DNA from: Zygnema cylindricum
Taxonomy: Eukaryota; Streptophyta; Zygnematophyceae; Zygnematales; Zygnemataceae
Assembly (NCBI GenBank): GCA_037447655.1
Contig: JBBHKE010001962.1
Location: 1-64,000 of the forward strand
Length of the DNA: 64,000 bases
Direction of reading: 5' to 3'
Part shown: positions 10,683-19,903 of the stretch, one piece after another
Position numbering within the stretch: the stretch's first letter is position 1
Layout: every line of letters starts with the position of its first letter
Translations under genes and position numbers: made by a program
The notes under the pieces: model-generated
What the model saw: only the letters and a program-made list of their open reading frames with translations
Databases searched by the model: none
What the model was told of the DNA's origin: nothing

Positions 10683-10988
10683 CTTAGTTCAAAAGTAGGT
10701 GAAAGTAGGCCCATACAATATGCCTATTGTATGCAAAACATACAATATGACCTTAAGACCCATATTGTATTGGGACCTATTCGGACCAATTAAAACATTC
10801 AGATAAAAAAATGGACCAATTAAAGCATTTGGACCAAAAAAAATATTTACACCGTCAGATTCGGACGATCGGACGGTCGCTGATCAAAGTAGCGATCTAA
10901 GAAGATCACATGAAAAGCCCATAAGACAACTTACGATAAAGGCGCCGACCAAAGGCCTACCATAAAAATGCCTACTTTTGAACTATGG
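10683..10988 (+). mobile_element. TIR element (CATAGTTCAAAAGTAGG family), copy 2
   Basis: About 305 bp from TTAGTTCAAAAGTAGG to CCTACTTTTGAACTATGG. The ends are inverted repeats. It is nearly the same length as the isolated inverted copy at 29813-30118 and abuts copy 1 head to tail. Superfamily uncertain. Confidence 0.75.
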
Positions 10989-11020
10989 TCCAAACCAATG
11001 AGGTTGCGAGGCTTTTTATA

Positions 11021-12433
11021 TGGTACACCGCGAATCGTAAATAGAGTAAAGAAAAATTAGAGTAAAAAAAAAATAAAAAAAATAGAGTTATTTATTATAA
11101 TTTGTATTGTTGTGTTTTGGTAAGGATTTGCCGATAACCGACATGGGCCTTTTTTCGGGTATCCGATAATCGATATATTAATACGATATATCGACATCAG
11201 CCTTATCGCCGATAAGTAGCCGATAATATCAGGTCCTTATCGGCGATAATGCCAATAACGATAACTGTACGGGCCGTACAGATAAATGAACGGCCAGTAC
11301 ACTCAACTGTACGTCTTATTCCCCGGACATGTATAAGCACAAAAAGTACAGTAGCCGCCATAAGATCTGTACGGTTTTGATACGGATCCAGTAAAACGAT
11401 GTACCTTTCACATCCGACGCCATGGCTTTATCCCTTTATTCCTTGAGATCCGTTGGGGACCTGCCACGTGTCAATGTCGGCTTTTTTGGCATAAGCTGCC
11501 AAAAGAGCCATTCCGGGGATGCCGGCGCTCACGCTGGCTCGTCCGCTCGTGTTTTCTCATTCCAAGTCGTCCGTTCAATTCTGGCGGCGCTCAGAATGTT
11601 ATTTTGCGTCCGTTGTACTTTGTGTCGGCCGTCCTTTTCCAGTTCCATATTCACTAGTTTGTCAGTAAAATTCCGTACGTTGCCGTAAAATTTCTGTTTA
11701 GTTGACCGATCAATGTTTATGTGCTGCGCTGTCCGTAACAAATCGTAGTTAAACAGGAACGGAACAGATTTTTATACGTGGCATGCCACGCTATATAAAG
11801 TCAATAAAATAATACAGTATGCTATAAAGTACTATTGTATGCATGCTATATATTTTTTAAGTTATCGCCGGTATGGAATTTGTTTGTCTCAGACCGATAT
11901 ATCGGATCCTCTGACCGTTCGATAACTGATAACTATCGGTATCGGTGTTATTGCGATAAGTTTTTTACCGATACACAGATTAATAATTTGTGTGATAGAC
12001 CCTTTTCAAGAAAAAAATTACTCTAATTTATCCAATAACTCTAATTAATCCGCGCTAAATATCTTTACTAAATTAGGTACACGTACAGAATCTGACAAAA
12101 CGTACAGATTTACGTCATTATGACGTTTGCACTACGCGGTTTATGAAAACGCAGTTACATGATAACGGCCCGTATTAAATCATTTTTTGTACTTTTTTAG
12201 TTAATAAAGTACTATTCTAGTTAATAAAGTACAGTTTTGCACGGTCAAACACCGACCGTATGTCACACAATTTCGAACGGCACTATATTAGAATAATTAG
12301 ACGCTAGTTAAACCTTACCTTAAATAGTATAATGAAAAAATTTAAATCATTTACTCTATTTAATGTGATAGAGTCGAAAATTAGGGAGACCGAATTAGCG
12401 TTATTTACTCTAATTAGGATTCGCGGTGTACTG
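11021..12433 (+). mobile_element. TA-flanked MITE (CAGTACACCGC family), copy A, split by a nested insertion
   Basis: The left end GTACACCGCGAATCGTAA and the right end ATTCGCGGTGTACTG are inverted, with TA on both sides (11019-11020 and 12434-12435), as in Tc1/mariner-type insertion. The interior matches copy B at 17368-17893 but is interrupted at 11105-11990 by a hAT-like element plus its target duplication. There is no coding capacity. Confidence 0.8.
11105..11982 (+). mobile_element. hAT-like non-autonomous element, nested in MITE copy A
   Basis: 878 bp flanked by a perfect 8-bp duplication ATAATTTG (11097-11104 and 11983-11990). The ends TATTGTTGTGTTTTGGTAA and TTACCGATACACAGATTA are imperfect inverted repeats related to those of the copy at 18617-19510. 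The interior is rich in CCGATAA/TATCGG and carries a moderately GC-rich core but no transposase frame. The 8-bp duplication and terminal pattern indicate hAT. Confidence 0.85.
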
Positions 12434-13433
12434 TATTTTGAAACTCCACTTGCTCACAAGTTTTTCAATATGACGTCGTAATTATGTGTAGCCCTCTGAT
12501 CTCCAATCTAGCAAATAATTATGATAACCATAAAAAAAAAAATCACCAGAAAAAACAATATCACAGGAATGCCTGTGACCTTCCTTCTTGCCAGCAAAGC
12601 TACAACTTTTTTGTCCATTGTACCGTAGTGAATCCGTCAAAGCCTTCTCTACTAAATATTTACACCAATTTGTATCTGAAGTAAGTTTAGAGGGGAAAGA
12701 TGTCCTGCATAACTTAGTAAGCAGGTAAAAGCCTTCACAAAAACGTCAAAACAACGGATCCAAAAATAAATCGACAAGTGGCGAACATCTGATTACCTCA
12801 CTAAAAAACACCGGTAAATGTTTTCCAATTAAGTTCTAAAAATTCCAAATTCAATACTTAAAAAACATTGGTAACCAATTCAGACACCAAAGCAAATCTA
12901 CTGTTAACTGCAAACTAGAAGAAAATTGGTTTTCTTACTTTAGTATTTATTTTACATGTGAAATAAGAATGTGACCCACAACGACATAATAGACTACATT
13001 ACATGCAAAACAACCAATTAATAGTAAAACAAAAAAGAATTAAATCTCTAAACGCCAAATTTAAATTATTTCCTTCCCGTGACCAAGATGTATACACACT
13101 TTGATGAAAATTAATCATACAAAGATGACAAAAAGAAAACAAGTATCGCCTTTTTTGGAATATCTTCACATATTCTCATCAAACCGGTGAAAACCAGCAT
13201 GCCACACTATTTCCGGTACAACATAATCACCACATTCTCTATATCCTATTATTACTTTTCCACACCAGAGGGAAGAAGACAGGTTTGGGAAAATGGGGAC
13301 ATGGTGCGACCAAGAACCCTTTTGACTACAGGACAAAATAAAAATCCATGTTACATTCGTCACAGGAACATGTTTGAGATCCTGACTAGAAAAGAAAGAA
13401 AAAAAAAGAGAAAATAAGAGAAACGAACAATCC
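12434..13433. other. AT-rich sequence without a supported gene
   Basis: No shared repeat and no recognised protein. A 65-codon minus-strand open frame (13166-13363) could be an exon cut off by the gap at 13434, but nothing identifies it. Confidence 0.3.
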
Positions 13434-13443
13434 NNNNNNNNNN
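13434..13443. other. Assembly gap (10 N)
   Basis: Ten unresolved bases. The gap lies just upstream of a bicupin gene that lacks its 5' exons, so the true distance and the missing exons may be hidden here. The sequence from 13444 to about 13829 is AT-rich and does not match the upstream half of the intact paralogue. Confidence 0.95.
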
Positions 13444-13829
13444 ACGGTCTTCTTTACTAGCTTTGTATCAATTTTTGTCGTTTTGGTTTGATAACCATTT
13501 GTAACGATTTTATAAGGATTTTGTCGTTAATGGTTTGTAACAATTTGTTTCAAAGCTCAATTTTTGTCGTTGGTCGTCTCTAACAATCGATATTTAATGT
13601 TTATGGTAGTGTTTAATAAATCATCAAGGATTATCCTCTTTAAGTATTTGTGACTTATCGAAAAGAATTTCTTTTTTAATCAGGTGGGTTAAGTTTTTTT
13701 TAGACGGTGACTTTGAACTTTTTCCTTTTTTTCTTTTTTTTGTATGGAGTTCGAATCGGGTTGTCTAGCTCTCCAGTTCTATGAACTCGGTGCCGTTGAA
13801 AGCTCTCAAGTGACTACTCTAATATGGTC

Positions 13830-15714
13830 TTGGTGAAGAATGGTGGTATAATCTCATCAGTGAACTCTCGAAAGTTGCCGTGGCTCAAGTATCTTGACCT
13901 CTCGATCTGTTGGGCTAAGCTTGAGGTATGTTTTTTTTCTTTTTTTCCTTTTTCAAGTTTCAGTGGCAGATTTTTTTTGAATTGGGTGGACTAATTTTTT
14001 CTTTAAGAAAAGCTATTCAGTGTTTATGAATTTCTCCTATTAGGAACTACTAAATAATTTGTGATGGTATTTGTAATTTATAGCTAACAATCTCTGCTGG
14101 TTGCTGTTTTTAACTCGAAACTTTGTTTAACAATGTTTGGTAATTGCTGTTTTAGGAATATTTTAGCAATGTTTACCAATAGTTTGGTTTTGCTGTTTTT
14201 AACTATGTTTCGATCATTTCTTCTGGCAGGAAGGAGCATTATTGGCTCCACATTTCACCAATTCTTGGCGTTTGTTGCACTTCACCAATGGAAAGGGTCG
14301 CATAGAAATCGTCCGTCCGGACGGCAATACAGCTCTCCAAACCGACATTCAAGCAGGATCTAACATCGTTGTTCCAGCCATGTTCCCCGTTTCGATTGTG
14401 AGTTCCCACGCGCAGCTTTTTATGAAAGAAACTGTTTTACTTTTTAGAAAGGAAATTTTCACATTTTTTTGAAGGGAAAGTTTGACCTTCTTATCTAAAA
14501 GAAAAAGGTTTGTGTGGATGTGAAATTTGGCACATGGGAGTGTCTGCGCTTAACATAAGCGCATTTTGTAGGAAGGACTTTTTTTCTCCATTTTGTGTGG
14601 GTCGTTTTATTTTTTCATTTTTGAGGAAATAACTATTTGCTTTTTTCTTTTTTGATGAACTAATCATGTGCTCGCGTTTTTGAGTTCATTTTCGAGTTCT
14701 TTTTGTTCGTCTGTTCTTTTTCTTATGTAGTTTGTTAGAAATTTCTCTTATATTGCAATCGTACTTGTTTTGCATTATTTTACAATACACAAGTGAGAAC
14801 GAGAAGCTCAATTGAGTCCAATATGAGAAGACTGAATTTTTGGCTGGCTATACATCTTCCCGCTTCCTCTTCCTTTCCCTCCTTCCCTATCCCTTTTTTG
14901 CCTTCCCCCTCTCCCCCTCTCCCTTTTCATCTCAATTCCCTCATCCATTTTTTTCATTTTCTCCCTATCCATTTTTCTAGCCCTCTTCCCTCTCCCTTCC
15001 CCTCTCCCTCTTCTTTCCCTCTCACCCTCTCTCTGTTCCTCTCCCTCTCCATTTCCTTCCCATATTGTCCTAAGATTCCTTTTTATTGATTGTGTTGATT
15101 GTCTTGCAATTGTTTTACAGTGCTCGAGCGAGAACGAGAAGCTCGAGTGGGTAGCTTTTGGAAATGAGGAGACCGATATTCCCTCGTTTTTGGCTGGCTA
15201 TAACTCCGTGTACCATGCACTCCCTTGGGAAGTTTTGAAGCACGGATTTAAGGTGGAGGAGAAGCTTTTGGACAAAGTTTACCGTACTCGTCGCCAGCCT
15301 CACGAAGTTGCGATTTTCCCTCGTCCTCAGTCTGGAGCTCAGCAATTTAAACTGCGCAGTTTCGAGCATGTGATATCTGACTATGAGGTATAAACAAGCT
15401 TTATATGTATACTTTTTTTGTTTTTGAAGATTTTATCTATTGAGGTACGGAATTTCACAATTCACATGTGAGAGAAAGATGTGTTTTTTTTGGGGGGTTT
15501 TATGACTTTAAACCCAATTTGAAGTTTGCTAGGAAAGCAACAGATTTTGGGTTATGGTTTTCAACTGTTTTGATTATTTTTAAATGATATGAAAACAGAT
15601 TATGCGTGAGCTTCGCTATTTCTATGGTTTTTTTTTGTAACTGATGAATGGATTTTTTTTCTGTCGCAGGAATTCGTTGAAGCTCTCGAACATGAAATTG
15701 ATGTTCTTTTTTGA
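13830..15714 (+). pseudogene. 5'-truncated 11S-globulin-like bicupin gene (exons 5-8 only)
   Basis: Only the second half of the paralogue at 19904-23206 is present: part of exon 5 (about 13830-13925), exon 6 (14230-14397), exon 7 (15121-15387) and exon 8 (15670-15714, TGA at 15712). Exons 6, 7 and 8 are 168, 267 and 45 nt, identical to the paralogue, and all frames and splice sites are intact. Exon 6 encodes cupin-2 (APHFTNSW ... HFTNGKGRIEIVRPDG). Exon 7 contains EWVAF, FLAGYNS and LPWEVL, as in 11S globulins. Homology stops abruptly near 13830, so signal peptide and cupin-1 are missing. The gene may be a truncated duplicate, or whole but disrupted by the nearby assembly gap. The preserved frames argue against long decay. 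Confidence 0.8.
14778..14860 (+). pseudogene. Vestigial duplicate of exon 7 5' end inside intron 6 (truncated bicupin)
   Basis: The stretch reads SENEKL in the exon-7 frame and then stops (TGA), followed by a segment matching FLAGY. The acceptor is degraded from ACAG to ACAA. The real exon 7 starts at 15121. A CT-rich microsatellite (about 14868-15060) separates the two. Confidence 0.75.
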
Positions 15715-17057
15715 TCAATTTCTTTTTTGATTCTCTGTTAGAGTACGGAGGTTAGTTTTTTTTGGTCTTTTTTGTTTATAGGAGGAGGAATAGGCCACTA
15801 GAACTTTCCGTATCGTACAATACACCTTTTTGTAGGAGAGATATTCTCACAAAGAGGATATCTTGACAATTTTGGCTTTTTCCAGTGTTGGTGTAGGTTT
15901 TCCCTTTTCTTTGTACCATACAGATAAACTCGCGGAAGAGTTCACGAGAAAGCTGTACAGATTGTTAACTCTTGAGTGTACATTTTTGTTTTGTAAGTAG
16001 AAAATTGGGCGAAGCACTTTTTCTATAGATTTACAGACACTTTTGTGTACATCTTTGATTCTAGAGAATTGACTTTTCTCAAGATATTGTTGTTCTTGTG
16101 TTTTGTATGGATGGATCAATGTTTTCAAAAAACAAGATGGGAAAGAAACTCTCTATCCCCCTCTCTCTCTCTCTCCCCCCCCCTCTCTCTCTCATTTGTA
16201 TATGATTCTTATAGTTTGACTCAGAAAACTATGAATGTTTAATGTTAGTAGTTCACCAACTCTAATAATGACGGGATGTATAGCATGAAACATTCAGATA
16301 TATTGCTCGCTTCTGATGATAAGAACATAACATCTATCCTTAGGAAATAAATGGGATTTGGTAATCACGATTTTTGTGGTGTAGAAATAAGCCAGTAGTA
16401 GTTTGTTATTCGTTACAGCATATAATAATGTCTATTGTGCGCGGTTTCTAATCAAAGCAGTCATGTTTCCTTCCTCGCTGAGAATTCATAAAATTCATCA
16501 TATGTCATTTTTGGACGATGCAGAACTGCATAGAATTGTTTACTCGTACTTAGAATATTGTTAACTCGTACATATAATTGTTAACTCGTGAGTTGATAAT
16601 TAGACAGGTGATAATATTAGCAAAAATGAGAACTAATTTATTTGAGTGAATGGAAAATATGGCATTCACATGGAGGACGTAACAATCGAGGTCCAAGTAA
16701 CAGAAGACGTGACATTGATTCTCTGAGGAATGTTTTCTCTATTTTGATTGGTCCTCTTTAACTACCTGTGTTACATTATGTACCTGATAGAGTGTCAAAT
16801 GTAATATAAAATATAATACGTGTTGACCTTTCCGTATACAAAATGGGCTGTTTACATGAGTCGGTTGACAAAAAGGTATTCCTCCATTTGGCTTGAATGT
16901 GACAGAAACGTTAAGAAATAAGGTGAGAGAAAGCTGGGGATTTGAGCAAGAGTGATATCACTGTACAAATAAATAACAACATTTGCCAGAAAAAATGAAA
17001 AATACAAAACCTTTCTGTTTTGAAAAATGACTGATTTTGATTTTTTTTTTTTTTTTT
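15715..17057. other. 3' flank of the bicupin gene, then intergenic
   Basis: About 15715-16140 is homologous to 23207-23640 downstream of the intact paralogue (for example GGAGAGATATTCT and TTTTTCCAGTGTTGGTGTA), so the duplication included the 3' flank. A CT microsatellite lies at about 16158-16192. I see no gene in the remainder. Confidence 0.6.
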
Positions 17058-17218
17058 TTTAAGCTTCGATATATTGACGTTATGATATATCGGAGATATA
17101 TCGGCAATATATCGCGATAATTTGAAATTCGATATATCGAAGCGATATATCGATTATCGGGTACCTGAAATTCGATATATATCGAATATCGGAAAACGGT
17201 CCTCGATACCCAACACTA
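17058..17218. mobile_element. Remnant rich in CGATATATCG, possible hAT-family end
   Basis: Repeated CGATATATCG palindromes and a right end CTCGATACCCAACACTA resembling the hAT-like right terminus TACCGATACATAACACTA at 19510. No matching left end was found, only a long poly-T run before it. Confidence 0.4.
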
Positions 17219-17367
17219 CTATTAGGGTAATGTTTTTTTCGCCACTCAAAACATCTTTCCCCGTGCACACTTGTCGCATTGTTAACCCGACGGACACGAT
17301 TCACTGATGAGGTCCTCGACTTCCGACGGTCACGATTCAATGTGAGGTCCTCAACATCCGATTGGTA

Positions 17368-17893
17368 CAGTACACCGCGAATCGTAATTAGAGTAAAGAA
17401 AAAATTAGAGTAAAAAAATGAAAAAAAAATTAGAGTTATTTATTCTAATTTGTGTGATAGACCCTTTTCAAAAAAAAAATTTACTCTAATTTATCCAATA
17501 ACTCTAATTAATCCGCGCTAAATATCTTTACTAAATTAGGTAGACGTACAAATCTGACAAAACGTACAGATTTACGTCATTATGACGTTTGCACTACGCG
17601 GTTTGTGAAAACGCAGTTACATGATAACGGCCTGTATTAAATCATTTTTTGTACTTTTTTAGTTAATAAAGTACTATTCTAGTTAATAAAGTACAGTTTT
17701 GCACGGTCAAACACCGACCGTACGCCACACTATTTCGAACGGCACTATATTAGAATAATTAAACGCTAATTAAACCTTACCTTAAATAGTATAATGAAAA
17801 AATTAGAATCATTTACTCTATTTAACGTGATAGAGTCAAAAATTAGGGCGACCGAATTAGCATTATCTACTCTAATTACGATTCGCGGTGTAC
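17368..17893 (+). mobile_element. TA-flanked MITE (CAGTACACCGC family), copy B
   Basis: Left end CAGTACACCGCGAATCGTAA preceded by TA; right end TTACGATTCGCGGTGTAC. The interior is uninterrupted and matches copy A closely, showing the pre-insertion state of A's nested site. Its right end is fused to the left end of copy C. Confidence 0.82.
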
Positions 17894-18450
17894 ACCGCCA
17901 ATCGCTATTAGCGTAGTGTACGCTAATTCCGTCCCTCTTTTTTTTTATTCTCAAATAGCGTAGCTTATTCTATTTTTTTCTTTACGCCATTTAGGGTTAT
18001 TTTCCAAGTACCGTACAAAACGAAAGTACGTTGTCTTTTAAATAGTGTGGTGTACGGTACGTGTCTGACCGTACAAAATTGTACCTTTATAAGTGAAAAA
18101 GTATAATTAATGAGTTTTAGTAACCGCGGACGCATGAGAATATGCGCTCTAAAAAGGGGATGAAATCGGGTTGTCAAACATCACGTTCGCACATATTCGT
18201 CTAACAACCACGTTTCGACTGTGTGAACGTACGATTTGTGTACGATTTGTCAGATTTTGTACAGGAACCTATATTAGCGTAAGCATGTTTGTGACCGACA
18301 TTTTTTTTTTTCAGAGACCCAAATTAGAATTATTAAGCAATTAGAATGTATGTTTTTTTTCAAAATTTTCAAATTCTTAATTAGCGTAAACCGTAATTAT
18401 TCGTATACGCTAAAGAAACTTATACGCTAATAGCGATGGGCGGTGTAGTG
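17889..18450 (+). mobile_element. MITE (ACACCGCCAATCGCTATTAGCG family), copy C
   Basis: Starts GTACACCGCCAATCGCTATT and ends CGATGGGCGGTGTAGTG. Subterminal TTAGCGTA/TACGCTAA repeats are abundant. It shares the TACACCGC core of its terminus with family A/B but has a different interior. The closest relative here is copy E at 39221-39767. No coding potential. Confidence 0.8.
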
Positions 18451-18616
18451 TCTCCAAACGAAAACCGCAAAAGTGTGCATAGAGACAAGTTGTTTTAATC
18501 GGCGGAAAAGACATGCAGAATTGCAGACTAGTAACGATATATGGTGATAGAGTGCGATATCAAAATAACATTTGTAAAACAACGCTCCGAACTGTAGACG
18601 TATTGAATGGAAAATC

Positions 18617-19510
18617 TAGTGTTGTGTATCGGTAAGGATTTTCCGATAACCGATATGGGCCTTTTTTCGGGGACTCGATAATCGATATATTGGTACGATA
18701 TATCGCTATCGGTCTTATCGCCGATAAGTAGCCGATAATATCGATAATATCGGCTACTTATCGGCGATAATACCGATAACGATAACTATCGGCGATAACT
18801 GTACGAGCCGTACAGATAAATGTACGGCGTGTACACTCAACTGTACGTCTTATTCCCCCGACGCGCCCTACTCACAACCCCTGAGGTACCTACCAATCAG
18901 ATCATTTGTACAAGCCGAAAGTACAGTAGCCGGTATAATATGTGTACGGCTTTAGTACGGCTCCAGTTAAAACGATGTACCTTTCACATCCGACGCCGTG
19001 GCTTTGTCCCTTTATTTTTTGGGATCCATTGGAAACCTGCCACGTGTCAATCCGTCGGCTTTTTTGGCAAAAGCCGCCAAAAAAGCCATTCCGAGATGCC
19101 GGCGCTCACGTTGACTGTCCGCTCGTATTTTCTCATTGAATGTCGTCCGTTCGATTCCGGCGGCGCGCATAATGTTATTTTGCATCCGTTGTACTTTGTG
19201 TCCGCCGTCTTTTTACCTTTCCATGATAATCAGTTTATCAGTAAAATTCCGTACGTTCCCGTAAAATTTATGTTCAGTTAACCGCCTAAAAAGTACTACA
19301 AAGTGCAACGTATTTTTTTGTCAAATTCCGTACATTTCCCGTAAAAAACCGTACATTTCTCGTAAATTTACCGTTCAGTTTACCGGACAGAAAGCACTCC
19401 GGACAGAAAGTACAGAAAGTACAAATATATCGGGACCGCTGACCGTTCGATAACCGATAACTATCGGAATCGGTGTTATCGCGATAATTTTTTACCGATA
19501 CATAACACTA
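18617..19510 (+). mobile_element. hAT-like non-autonomous element, second copy
   Basis: 894 bp with 19-bp terminal inverted repeats differing at one position (TAGTGTTGTGTATCGGTAA against the inverse of TTACCGATACATAACACTA). Flanking octamers GGAAAATC (18609-18616) and GGGAAATC (19511-19518) match at 7 of 8 positions. The interior is homologous to 11105-11982, including TATCGGCGATAA repeats and a GC-richer core containing GCCACGTGTCAAT. No transposase frame. Confidence 0.85.
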
Positions 19511-19903
19511 GGGAAATCCTTCATTCTGACAAATCCCATACAGGTATATCGGAGGTATTGGGCTTTATGGTTCAAGCTTGGGATCTCTCAATGCATTACA
19601 CAGTAATATTGAGAAATACATATCGACGGCTCTGGCCAACTTCTGTGCATGAGAGCCATGTGACATTCTTTCCTCGCTGGATGTTTGAAAAGTCCACGAA
19701 TAAGCGCAGCGTCAGCACAATCTTAGCCGTTCGTTTGAGCATTGAGATTTCCGCCGTTTCTTCTCATAACTATATAGACACTCAAGAAATAGGCTTTTGT
19801 CAGTAGAGTTTTGAAGGCAGAGTATTCCTTGACAGTAGAATCTCCAGAAAAGTTGCCTATTTTGTTGCTAAGAATTTTGAAGGTTGAGACTGCTGGTGGC
19901 ACC
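19511..19903 (+). promoter_or_regulatory. Probable promoter/5' UTR of the bicupin gene, one RY-like motif
   Basis: About 390 bp between the hAT-like element and the ATG. TGCATG, the core of the RY motif bound by B3 factors at seed-storage promoters, occurs at 19646-19651. One six-base motif can arise by chance. The hAT-like element inserted just upstream may limit or alter the promoter. Confidence 0.3.
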
